Shown here: piece after piece, positions 1 to 10,111 of the stretch
Numbering within the stretch: the first letter of the stretch is position 1
How the letters are laid out: the number at the start of each line of letters is the position of its first letter
Assembly: GCA_019828545.1 (NCBI GenBank)
Contig: JACVRA010000072.1
Coordinates: 62,001 to 126,000, forward strand
From: Paracamarosporium sp. OC-R06-R3
Taxonomy: Eukaryota; Ascomycota; Dothideomycetes; Pleosporales; Didymosphaeriaceae
DNA: 64,000 bases
Direction: 5' to 3'
Translations under genes and position numbers: made by a program
Notes under the pieces: model-generated
Databases searched by the model: none
What the model was told of the DNA's origin: nothing
What the model saw: the letters and a program-made list of their open reading frames with translations, nothing else

Positions 1-306
1 TCTGGCTTCGACACGGTCTGGCGTTTCCGACATGGGTTGAATAGCTGAGTTGTCCCTCGCTGAATGCTCATCTGGCGGATGTCCCTGAAAAATGCGGAAT
101 TCTGGCGTTGCAAATAGGTTGGCGTTGAAGGAAATTTAACTTTGTACAGTACAGCCTGGTAGTACTCCCGCCCCTAACCTAGGCCCTAACTTATCCACCT
201 GACAGGCACCACTCCAGGGTTGCTCCACCTCATATCCATCTCAAACCTCCATGATATCTCCCTAGTTTTCACGTCTCAAGTCTACCTCCGCTCCACCATC
301 CCCAAT
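1..306. other. intergenic, window edge
   Basis: No complete gene is visible. On the minus strand an ATG at 33-31 opens a frame (MSETPDRVEAR) that runs off the left edge and could be the start of a neighbouring gene, but eleven codons are too few to judge. The rest probably holds the 3' flank of the complex I subunit gene. Confidence 0.4.
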
Positions 307-604
307 CTATTCGTCCTCGAATCCGCTCGGCCTTGGTCTTGGTCCCTTCGGTACTGCAACCAGTTAGTGAACCGTTTACAATTATAGTTTCCTGCCGTTC
401 CCGTGCACACATACTCGGATATGTCTGCGGCACCTTTGCGATTCTCTCGTAGCCCAGATATTTCCTCGTCGGCACGGCAACAGCAATTATTCCCGGGCCC
501 GCGAGGCCAACGCAAATGGAGTAGAAGTAGGCGGGCTTGTTGATGGAGGCCCAGCGGAGGTAGCGGAGGGGCTCCTTGAAGAAGAAGGGAGCGGCGGTGG
601 ACAT
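307..604 (-). CDS. NADH:ubiquinone oxidoreductase 9.5 kDa subunit (complex I, NDUFA3-like)
   Basis: Accessory subunit of mitochondrial respiratory complex I, in the inner membrane. Two exons: 604-415 and 353-307, with a 61-nt intron (donor GTATGTG, branch CACTAAC, acceptor GTTGCAG). The joined protein has 78 residues. It starts MSTAAPFFFKEPLRYLRWAS, has one hydrophobic membrane segment (about residues 27-45, YFYSICVGLAGPGIIAVAVP) and ends PIPKGPRPRPSGFEDE. The size, the single membrane span and the Pro/Lys tail fit the fungal 9.5 kDa subunit. Without splicing the frame runs into unrelated residues. It is divergent from WBP1 with 262 bp between the starts, so the two housekeeping genes probably share a promoter region. 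Confidence 0.88.
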
Positions 605-866
605 TGTGGTCTTTCTCTAACCGTCAGTGATTTTTCCAGCATATACAGCATAAAGTCAGCTTACACTGTGTGTCCTGCGCGAATCGTGGTGTTCCTGGGC
701 GCGCAATGGCTTGACGTTCATTGAAGTGATGTTGCGCAACGGCCGAGCTTAGCTTCCTCGGTCGCCACGTTTCTCCGCGCGCCGTCCCTTGGCAAAGCAT
801 ACGTCTCCAATTGAGCTCCCGCCGCGTAACCAAGTTGACAAGCTTCCACTTCACCACAACGCGATC
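605..866. promoter_or_regulatory. shared divergent promoter region (complex I subunit / WBP1)
   Basis: 262 bp separate the start codons of two divergently transcribed housekeeping genes. I see no clear TATA box. The role is inferred from the gene arrangement only. Confidence 0.5.
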
Positions 867-2524
867 ATGAGGTGGTTATTTTCTTTCCTGCTGTTTACCC
901 TGCTGGGTACGGTGCAGGCACTGAGCTCTACGGGCTCGAGACTATTGGTGATTCTTGAGGAGGAGAGCGAGCGGGAGAACTACAGTGTGTTGCTTGAGGA
1001 CTTGTCGAGTATGTTATACTTTTCGTTAATTCTTGGTCTTTTGAGGAATGAGAGGACATGTGTGCTGTTTTGGAGCTTCAATGCTATCGTCCAAGAATTG
1101 GAGCCCCAATACTGCCTGCAGTTCGCAATGATCATGTTGCTCGTATTCGAACTGTATTTCAAAACCCGTGGCATTGGTTCTGTATGCTATGTGCAATTAC
1201 TAAATGTTATACCAGGTCGAGGTTTCCACACAACTGTACAATCGCCAAAAGCAGATAAGCTATCTCTCTTCAGACATGGCGAACGCGCCTACGACCACGT
1301 TATCCTCCTCCCCGCCAAATCAAAAGGTCTCGGACCTTCCCTCACCGCAAACCAATTCCTCGACTTCATGAAGAAGGAAGGAAATGTTATCGTTGCGCTC
1401 TCCAGCGATCACGCTACGCCGTCCTCTGTCCAATCTCTTCTACTCGAGCTCGACATCCACGTCCCATCAGACAAGGGCGCCTTGGTGGTTGACCATTTCA
1501 ACTACGATTCCACCTCCGCCGCGGATAAGCATGATGTTCTCCTGCTACCATTCCCGAAGACGATTAGGCCAGATGTCAAGAACTACTTTGCTGGTGAGGG
1601 GCTTATTGCGGTCCCGCGCGCTGTAGGCCAGGCACTTGGAAACGAGTCGCCGCTTATCCAGCCCATTCTTCGCGCTCCCAGCACCGCATACAGTTATAAC
1701 CCTAAGGACGAGGCTGATGCTGTCGAGGACCCTTTTGCAACTGGCGAGCAGTTGAACATTGTCTCGTCGCTGCAGGCTCACAACTCGGCGCGCTTGACTG
1801 TTGTTGGTTCTGCAGAGTTGCTGCAAAACAAGTGGTTTGCGGAGAAGGCTACCCTCAACGGCCAGGCTGTCAAGACTGCGAACCGCGAGTTCGTGCAAAA
1901 ACTTACCTCCTGGACGTTCAAAGAAACGGGTGTGCTCAAGATTGGCAAACTGCTGCACTACCATGACCAGGGCGTGAGTAAGAAGCTGAACTCCAGCCTC
2001 GCTGTTCCGGAGCACAACCCCAAGATCTACCGCATCAAGGAGGATGTCGTAAGTGACCCCACTACTAAATATGCCCATCTTTGTTCCCCACTAACTCATC
2101 CCAGGCCTTCCAAATTGAAATCTCCGAGTATGAGAACGACCACCTAGCGCCCTTCCTCCCCGCACAGAACGATGTTGTCCAGCTCGAATTCAGCATGCTC
2201 TCTCCTTTCCACCGCCTCAACCTCACTCCCCTATCTCAAACTGCCAACTCGACCATCTTCGGCGTCTCCTTCCGCACCCCTGACCAACACGGCATCTTCA
2301 ACTTCCGCATCGACTACCGTCGTCCGTTCCTCACCAGTCTGGACGAGAAGAGGCAGGTTACCGTCCGGCACTTTGCGCACGATGAGTGGCCGCGAAGTTG
2401 GCAAATTAGCGGGGCCTGGGTATGGATTGGAGGAATTTGGATCACGGTTGCCGGATGGCTAGCGTTTGTAGGATTGTGGTTGTACAGCGCGCCTACTGAA
2501 AAGACCGTGAAGAAGACGCAGTAG
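867..2524 (+). CDS. wbp1: Dolichyl-diphosphooligosaccharide-protein glycosyltransferase subunit WBP1 (OST48)
   Basis: Essential non-catalytic subunit of the oligosaccharyltransferase, which moves the lipid-linked glycan to Asn-X-Ser/Thr in the ER lumen. Exons 867-1008, 1216-2048 and 2105-2524 give 464 residues. The start at 867 gives a signal peptide (MRWLFSFLLFTLLGTVQALS); an upstream in-frame codon at 789 would bury it. The OST48 family is clear from LLVILEEE near the N-terminus and from the luminal region. A single C-terminal membrane helix (about 432-454) precedes a cytosolic tail ending KKTQ, a dilysine KKXX ER-retrieval signal; yeast Wbp1 ends in the same type of signal. Intron 1 (207 nt) is a multiple of three and has no in-frame stop (see findings). 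Confidence 0.95.
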
Positions 2525-3308
2525 ATGATATATACCTGTGCAACATATGATGTGACCCGGGCGGATATGAATGGATAGAAACAGAAAAGGATGGAAAAGA
2601 AGACAGCAAGTGATTCCCATGTGGGCGATGGTCTGCGAGGTGTATATTACGCGGAGTTTAGGCACGGATGGAAATATCAAAAGCGCATGGTTAGAGCAAT
2701 CAAAGTGTCTAGCAAACTATCGATGATGCCGAGCTCTTTTCCAACGATTTTACCTGAACATCAACAGGATCGTCAGTGGCATGGCAGCGTAAGATGGCAA
2801 GTGGAAGTAATGTTAGGCAAGTTGCTACAGCGTCTGGTAACGCTTGGGGGAAATGTCTCTTTTTGTGGATGCTTCTGACTTATCCCCACCATTGTGCTGA
2901 ATTATTGGAAATGTCACTGTCCACTTGTTGTATTCTTCCGCCAACGAGAATGCATAAACGATTCGCGCTCTTGTATTGGCTTATCACATGTCAGCGTTCT
3001 TGACCGTTCGGAGACGAACATCGGTCAAACCCGGACCTAGATAAACTCAGCAAAACGTTCAGACACCCTGGCAGTTCGTTGGTATAGCAAGCGTGGCCTG
3101 TTTCCAGGTAAGAAATCCAACAATAACAGAAGAAGCAGGTTTTCGGATAATCATTCGTGCATTTCTGTCATAAATCCAATTGTCCTACGCCTGTGACACT
3201 TTCCCACTCTATCACCATACTCCACGCTCATATCTGGTATCTCATGCAATAAAAAGTCGTCCCCGCCGATGTGTTTGAATGTAAACGTGTCGAGAGGTAA
3301 CGATCGCA
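2525..3308. other. convergent intergenic region
   Basis: Lies between the 3' ends of WBP1 (plus) and the small zinc-binding protein gene (minus). It should hold both 3' UTRs. Open frames here are short and not protein-like. Confidence 0.6.
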
Positions 3309-3652
3309 CTACTTCTTCACCACGCCGTCTTCGGCATTGAAGCAGTCCTCAAAGTTCTTGGAGTGCTTGTTGCTGGCGTGCTCGGTGAGCATCTTGCGGG
3401 CGGTGGTGCTCTGGAAGGATTGGAAGCACGTCTTGCACTTGACGGACTGTGCGGCGGCGTTCTATGCAAATCAGCAAGTGGTCGTGCGGTTTGTAAAGCA
3501 ATGATAGCTACGCACCGACTTCAGCTGGCTCTTTGCTTCCTTGGGGCCCTTGTCGCCGGCGCGCTCGCGCTTCTGTTGTGCCCTACAAAGCCCGTCAGTA
3601 CCCCGCCACGGCGGCTACGCATTATTGTCTCGTACTTGGCTCCGTTGCCCAT
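3309..3652 (-). CDS. Small zinc-binding 4F5/SERF-type protein (At2g23090-like)
   Basis: Three exons, 3652-3636, 3582-3516 and 3461-3309, join to 78 residues. The first exon is only 17 nt. The introns have donors GTACGAG and GTGCGT, branch TACTGAC in intron 1, and TAG acceptors. The N-terminus (MGNGAKAQQKRERAGDKGPK) is the Lys/Arg/Glu-rich 4F5 region. It is followed by a zinc-finger-like segment with VKCKTCFQSF and a His pair (TEHASNKHSK), then an acidic end. This architecture is that of conserved eukaryotic small zinc-binding proteins related to SERF. The cellular role is poorly defined; SERF proteins are linked to protein aggregation and RNA binding, but I cannot assign a role here. Confidence 0.88.
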
Positions 3653-4538
3653 TGTGATGGTTAGTCGCTGATCTCTACTTGGTCAGTTGGCGAGCGAAAG
3701 GTGTGAATGTGTCCTGCGAGGGCTACAGCGCTTGAGGAGAGTGGCAGTGAGATTTTTATGGAGATGGGAGTCTGGCCGGAGTGGCGGTCGCCGTTGCGCT
3801 CGGTGGCGCTTACCCGCTTTTGGCGCGCGATCATATGGAGCCACTCCACCTCAAAGGCATACCGGTAGATGTCAACATCTTGTGACAAGTTGGCTTCTCC
3901 GTACCAAGGTCCAAACGTTGCCGCTACAAATAGTTGTACGACACCGACCACGCCTAATGTTACCTAAACCAAGCTGTGCTACACACGCAACCACTAACCG
4001 TCAGTTTAATCACGACACTTTTACATCACTCTGGTCACAAAGGCCATTATGCCGGCCACTATGATGCACAACGTATCCGTCGACTTGTTACCTCCGATTC
4101 CCGGTCCCAAAGATAATTCGTGGCTGCAGCCAGCAGCTCTGAAGCTTGCGACGCGAACGTTTCACCGCGAAATCGATATGTTATCGGGTGATGTGTTATC
4201 GACAGCACACCTCTTATTTAACTTGGCTCCGATGTCCTCAGTTCCCACCATCTTTGTATTCGATCTGTTAATCAAGGTTCTCGCTTTCCTGTCAATTTTT
4301 TAGCCATCGCAGTCACACCTGCCGTAATTTGTTTGTTTCGCATGGCTTCGTAGGGACTATTTAGCTAGGTCCTAGCACGTCTGTCTTGCCTCGCCGCACA
4401 ATCATTTTGCCCATTCTTTTCTTACACAATCACAAGAAGAGTGCTTTTCCAGGAAGCCGTATCAAATCTATTCGACGAAGGGCCATTCGCAATCGACGTA
4501 GTAGTTTGGACGACCCTTCAACGAACTCTACATTCAAA
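3653..4538. promoter_or_regulatory. divergent intergenic / promoter region
   Basis: 886 bp between the starts of the small zinc-binding protein (minus) and the zinc transporter (plus). The open frames are not protein-like. It presumably holds two promoters and leaders. No metal-response element could be recognised with confidence. Confidence 0.45.
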
Positions 4539-5012
4539 ATGGGCCGTTTTCACGTCTCGCGCAAAACGCGCCTTCGAGCCGTCATTGCAATATCGGTCAC
4601 CTTTTTCATCGCCGAAATCTCAAGTTAGCCAGCCCTATTCCCTAACTTCCAACCCAATACTGACCCCTTACAGCTGGCTTCTACACCAAGTCTCTCGCCC
4701 TCGTCGCAGATGCCTTTCACTACCTAACTGATCTGATCGGCTTCGTGGTTGCCCTAGTCGCAGTTCATATGCAAGAACGCAAAAATGCACCAATAGCTCT
4801 CTCATTCGGCTGGGCTCGTGCCTCCCTCCTCGGAGCTTTCTTCAACGGTGTTTTCCTCCTTGCCCTTGGCCTTTCCATCTTCCTACAATCTATTGAACGC
4901 TTCGTTGATATCAAGCGAGTCGAAAATCCAGAGATCGTCCTAATCGTCGGATCCGTCGGCCTGGCGCTGAATCTCATCAGTGGAATATTTTTGCACGAGC
5001 ACGATCATGGCG

Positions 5013-5093
<81 letters not shown>

Positions 5094-5797
5094 GACATAG
5101 CCACGGACACAGTCATGCGCACACCCACGAACGCGACGTCGAGGATAGTCATACTCACGATGAAGGCACCGCCCATGCCCACGAGCTTCCCAGCCGAGAC
5201 CACGCAGAACACAATCACCATAAACTTCTCGACTCAAAACCTCACCGCGACCTTGGTATGCTTGGTGCGCTGATCCATGTCCTCGGAGATGCCTTTAACA
5301 ACATCGGCGTTATCATATCCGCCCTTGTTATTTGGCTCACACACTCGCCTAAGCGCTTCTACATCGATCCAGCCATATCACTCTATATTGCCCTCATGAT
5401 CCTGGCTACTGCCATCCCGCTCACGCGTCGGTCAGGCACAATCCTCCTAGAGTCTGCACCAGACGGTGTTGTCTTGGAGCACGTGAGGAAAGATCTGGAA
5501 TCGATTCCGGGTGTATTGGGCATCCATGAGTTACATGTGTGGCGGTTGAACCAGACGAAGAGTTTGGCGAGTGCGCATGTAGTGGTACAGGATACTGGAG
5601 TGAGAGAATTCATGGAGAGGGCGAAGGTGATTAGCGAGTGTTTGCACGCCTATGGCATTCATAGTGCAACGTTACAACCCGAGTTGGCGGATGGTAGAGA
5701 ACTTCAGACGGGAAGAGCGAGCGAAGAGCAAGTGGCAGTGGGTAAATGTAGATTGACGTGTGGGACTCTATGCGAGCCGTTGAAATGCTGTAATTAA
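4539..5797 (+). CDS. Cation diffusion facilitator, zinc transporter (Zrc1/Cot1-like)
   Basis: Proton-coupled exporter that moves Zn2+ (perhaps Co2+ or Cd2+) from cytosol into the vacuole or another organelle. Exons 4539-4623 and 4674-5797 give 402 residues; the start MGRFHVSRKTRLRAV is typical for the family. Site A residues are visible: H44 and D48 in SLALVADAFHYLTD, then H230 and D234 in HVLGDAFNN. Between TM4 and TM5 is a His-rich loop from about residue 138, with 14 Gly-His dipeptides followed by SH/AH/TH pairs; 13 of the GH dipeptides come from a perfect DNA repeat. The C-terminal domain has the usual dimerising fold (IPGVLGIHELHVWRLN). The subfamily call rests on the His loop and overall order, so Zrc1-type is likely but organelle is inferred. 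Confidence 0.93.
5015..5092 (+). repeat. 13 perfect tandem copies of GGGCAT in the His loop
   Basis: 78 bp of exactly repeated hexamer, in frame, each copy coding Gly-His. The flanking His codons use mixed CAT/CAC and GGA/GGC, so the block looks like a recent slippage expansion of an older His-rich loop. Confidence 0.97.
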
Positions 5798-6605
5798 GAA
5801 GAGCAGCGCTTAGACTAGAATCAATTATATGCTGGTAGTGTAAAGATATCATTTCTTAATTCACGATCAGCACAACCCCCCGTTCATCATCAAAGGCTGC
5901 GGGGAGTCGCCATGCACACGTAGTAATGCTTTCCCGTTCGTCGGAATATTCGTCTCCCAGCGGATTCAAGAGCGCTCGCGTAGAAAGCCGGCCACGCAAT
6001 CATGGAACTGCATATTCGTTTTCATCCGGGTTCCGCGATAATCATCATTGCATATTTTGCATAAATCTAGACTATTGATTTTCAACTCATGTTTGTGATC
6101 TAATGTTCTTTTTGCGAGCACATTCACCGCCCAAGCCATGTTTCGGTGACCCCACCAGCGTTGGCTTCAGCTACGGCACGAGCTGTGAACAATTTCAGGG
6201 ACCAGATGGGCACTATCTGGGCACACCGCTAGTATTGATGGGCTGAGATGTGGGTGCCGATGCCCCTGTCTCAGAACATCATCTCGTATGTGATGGCATG
6301 CGTGCTTTCTTTAGTGGGAACATACGCGAGGCAAGTTTGATCTATGAGATTGCCACGAAAGCGGCTAGGTGTGATGAGGTGGATAGTGCGGTTCCAAAGC
6401 CACCTGACCAGTTTAATGGAACTGCTTAGGGATCAACCTTCCAGGTCCGACGGTTACCCGTCTCTCGCTTTCGGCCGTGCTTGGTAGAGCGAAGTGCCGA
6501 CGCTGATGCGCTGGATCGTGGCCCTACTCGCTCGCATGGTAGTTTGAACACCTTGTACTCAATGTGTGCAGAACTTTGTTGGTGCAACTATCTTCCATCT
6601 TGAAG
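5798..6605. other. intergenic
   Basis: About 800 bp with no convincing gene. An in-frame ATG at 6564 could extend the next protein by 14 residues. Nothing else recognised. Confidence 0.5.
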
Positions 6606-7951
6606 ATGTATTCCAGATCGATGTTCCGAATCGCAGCTGTATGCATAGCACTTTTTTCATGCTTCATCTTGTATCTCAGTTTCCATGTAAGTTCACATGA
6701 ACCTCTACACGTCTACCGAACTCTCAATCCCAACAACCCGGTGTCTTTGTCATCAGTCACGCATGTGAGGCCCATCTTGGACTTCGATGAGCCGACGAGT
6801 GACCCCATTCGAAATGTCCAGAACTCGACGTTGGGTTTCCAAAGGATCTATGCGATTTCAATGCCCCATAGGACAGACAAGAGGGATTACCTTGCGCTGA
6901 TGGGCTTGGTCTCGGACCTTGATATAACCATTGTAGGTGGTGTCAATGGCAGTGAGATGCATCCGAAGGTTCTTCCTGCAGTAAGTTTATTGTGGCACGG
7001 AAGTTCATGAACCCTAGTATATTAACAGTGTTTCAGTATTGGAAAGGTGAAGAGGCCGCTGGCGACTATGGGTGCTGGCGCGCACACCTCAACGTCTATC
7101 AACATATGCTCCAGCACAAAGTCCACACAGCCCTCGTCCTCGAAGATGACGTCGACTGGGATATTCTCCTCCGCGCTCAAATGGTCGATTTTGCGCGCGG
7201 TGTCCGAAGCCTTCAGAACGCTACGCTACCCATGCAGTCTCCTTATGGCGATAACTGGGACCTCCTTGCTCTGGGCCACACCGGTGCAAACAACAAGCCG
7301 AACAAGGTGCAGAAGTACTGGATCACAGAAGATGATCCCACAGTCATTTCTGAGAGCCGCAGGACCTGGGCGCGCAAACCTGATCTCAGTGCCGAGAAGC
7401 TCAGAGGCAATCATACGCGAATCGTCATGGAGATGAGCAAGTTCACTGCTACAACTGCGTACGGCGTGAGCTTGCGAGGCGCAGCACGGTTACTATACGA
7501 TCAATCAATTCTTTCGAACGCAAACGCCATTGATATGGCTATGCTAGCTCTTTGCCGCAAAGATCCTTATGGCTCCCCGTTTTGCTTCGGCCCGTACCCT
7601 ATGATCTTCGGTCGGTATCGTGCGATTGGTCCCCGGGACAAGGACTCGGATCGACGAACCATGTCGAATGAAGCCAAGTATGGTTCGGGTGGATATCAAA
7701 ACAGCAAGGATAGGCTTGAGCCAGAGAGCAAGTTTACCGTGTTTCCGGTGAGCTTGAATGTCGGCCGCTTGATGCATTATGAGTGGGTTTTACCGGCTGT
7801 GGACCCGGAGACAGATTTTATGAAGGAGGTAGATTTGAGCACATTTCGGTTCCCGAAGGGCCAGGAGGTGATTGTGGACCCATCAGAATATGTAGATTAC
7901 CACAAGGTTTTTGCGGAGCGTCAGAAGGATGATGAGAAGACAAGCGGGTGA
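6606..7951 (+). CDS. Glycosyltransferase family 25-like protein (type II membrane)
   Basis: Probable Golgi/ER sugar transferase of the GT25 (LPS biosynthesis / procollagen galactosyltransferase-like) group. Exons 6606-6980 and 7037-7951 give 429 residues; the intron has donor GTAAGT and acceptor TTTCAG. A short basic N-terminus and one membrane helix (FRIAAVCIALFSCFILYLSF) suggest a type II protein. The domain starts at FQRIYAISMPHRTDKRDYL, the usual GT25 opening. After YGCWRAHLNVYQHML it has the acidic metal/nucleotide site LEDDVDWD (E161-D165). The substrate is unknown. It is the first of a run of glycan genes (decayed GT34 and Stealth protein downstream). An alternative ATG at 6564 is possible; 6606 sits closer to the membrane anchor. 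Confidence 0.88.
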
Positions 7952-8245
7952 GTTCAGACTCTAGAGACTGATATGAATATACCTTGTATTTTCGAGAGAA
8001 TGAAGATTGCGCACATTGTTATTCTCGTTGTGTGTGAAGATATACATAATTGATAGCTTAGCGGCCTCTTGCTTTTCTACGAAAATATTCATGGCCAGCA
8101 TCGATGCGAGCAGCTAAAGTGTTCTATGCTTGGATACTCTCGCTGTATGCCTTGGGGGCAGGCCACAACCTCCCTTCAATGTCCTTGTTGATTTTCTCGT
8201 ATGATTCACCATGGCCTACCCTCCTCCAAGTTCCACACTCTCGAT

Positions 8246-8975
8246 TCAATATAGCGTTTCCTCGACTGGCTTGTTCCATGCTGTTGGGTGGTTCCTCGCA
8301 TCACCCCAGTATGTCATTCGCTCGGGACGTAGGCCGTCGCGATTCGATGCGAAATGTATGAGAGAGCCTTCGCATGCATGAGCGCGGTGGCTATCTTGGT
8401 AGGTGTCGGAATCGGGTAGGAAGCCGTTAAACCAGCGTTGTGGAACGTAGGCTACGCTCGAAACCCAACAAGGCTGTTACATGGTTAACTTTTATCCAAG
8501 ATACAGGGCACGCGCAAAGACTCACACACTTAATGGCCTCTTCCATTCCACTCTTCCCTGTATACCTTAGAGGAATCTCCGGTTGATACTCTAGTATACT
8601 CAGCGCGCTCGCAAAAAACTTAAACGCCCACTAATTGATCCTCACCATGAACACTCCCTTGTTCAAACCATTTCGATCATTTGTGACCAGTAGGTGAATA
8701 CTAGAAAACCTAGGGTCCTGCGAGACAAATATGTCCAACGGTGTGTGCGGATTTATGAGTATAGTATTACGATCGTGCCATAGAAGCCGTTTTAGGTGCC
8801 GCTCCTCAGCCTTTGCTAGCTCTTGCCTAATGATGGTCGTTGTCCAGCTAGTAATCAGACCAAAGGTCACAAGTCATGTGTTCACGGAGAATGAAATTTG
8901 GATAGCCCTGAAGTTTATTGTGTAACGTGTGAGGTGATGGTTACTTTGTGGGGAGGGTCGGGGTCCCTAAATGAT
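8246..8975 (-). pseudogene. Decayed GT34 / GMA12-MNN10-type galactosyl/mannosyl-transferase
   Basis: Remnant of a type II glycosyltransferase read on the minus strand in pieces. Recognisable segments in family order: QELAKAEERHLKRLLW, then ILINPHTPLDIF, HLLVTNDRNGLNKGVFMVRI, an in-frame TAG at 8633-8631, WAFKFFASALSILEYQPE, SGMEEAIK, a 52-nt intron (8525-8474, donor GTGAGT), and YVPQRWFNGF to the natural stop at 8248-8246. Upstream of 8870 the coding signal changes frame (FILREHMTCDLWS in another frame), so at least one frameshift exists. The catalytic DxD expected in LLWHDADT reads DRN. The TAG replaces what is probably CAG (Gln), a C-to-T change at CpA. The N-terminal part is not recognisable. 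It lies between a GT25 gene and a Stealth gene. Confidence 0.82.
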
Positions 8976-10111
8976 GCCGTACATTGCCGAACTTTGGATA
9001 TTTTGTTGAATATACGACTGAGTCAGTCGCTTATTCCAGGTTATCGGAGGTGATTTGGGTCATGGTGATATCTACGTTGACATTGCTGAGGATGTTGCGG
9101 CCATTGGTTTCGTCAAGTAAGCCGTTGATCACAGTTAGCATATATCCGGAGACAACGGAAGAGATGCTCTATTAATTAAAGAGAGTATAAGTCATCATGC
9201 CAAGAGTGGGAGGGCCCAACGTTTTGGAGGTCATGCTCTGCTTAGACGGTACTGCCCTTGTCGACTTGTGTATGGTCGCTGGGTTGGCAAAATTCGATCC
9301 ATCCTCTTGCTCAGTTTAACAGGCGACCAAGGATATGTGATGAATGGTTCTCAATATTGGGCAAAATTCCCCCGGGATCTAGATAGATGTATAACATTAA
9401 TCTACAACTAGCAGATAGGTTGAGTGTGGTTGTAGATAGGTAATTTGTTTATGCATGTGTTCACATCGCTCACACATACCTTGTCGAGAATTATGCACAA
9501 GAGATCGATCTTTGCGCGTGATCAAAGAAAAAGCAGAAGCCTTGACGCCGATTTATTTGCACTCAGCTATTACTCGGTTTTGTCTGACGTTTTCTGGGCT
9601 GATCAACCATAGAATAGTGTCCAAGCTCAGTTGTGTCACTGCTCGGCTACATGGTTATTCATGCAATGTAAAATTGGTCATCAACAATTGATTACTATCA
9701 CAAGTGTGGTGTCGTGTGCCTAGTAAGACAGAAGGTTTCCAATAAAGAGTCTGGACGTGTGATTTGGGCTAGTCTACATAAGTGAGCGCCAAGGTCGACA
9801 TAAAACGCGTCATACTCAGCTGGGCCTGACCACATAACCGACCACCTGTTAATGGCCAGCTTCGCTATCCCATGCAGCCTTTATCAAGCAAAAAGTGCCG
9901 TGGTGCTTGGCTTATCTTGGAACATGGCGCTTCTCGAGCTCCCATGTGGCAGCGGCGACGCCGATGTCGAGGGGTTGGCTACACCCATCAATCGCTCGAC
10001 CTTCCTTGAACCCATGCGACCTTGAGTCTTCTGGAGAACGTTGAGACAATCCTAACTTGTCCCTTTCCATCTACCATTTCTTGCCAATAAACAACCAATC
10101 CCCATTTCAAC
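8976..10111. other. intergenic, with an unexplained coding-like stretch
   Basis: About 1.1 kb between the GT34 remnant (minus) and the Stealth gene (plus). On the minus strand 9165-9033 holds a protein-like frame containing GYMLTVINGLLDETNGR and ending in TAA, preceded by an acceptor-like TTAATTAATAG. The family is not recognised. No other gene is visible. Confidence 0.4.

Noticed and set aside
1..33. Start of a minus-strand gene at the left edge
   Set aside because: Only eleven codons are inside the window, so it cannot be supported.
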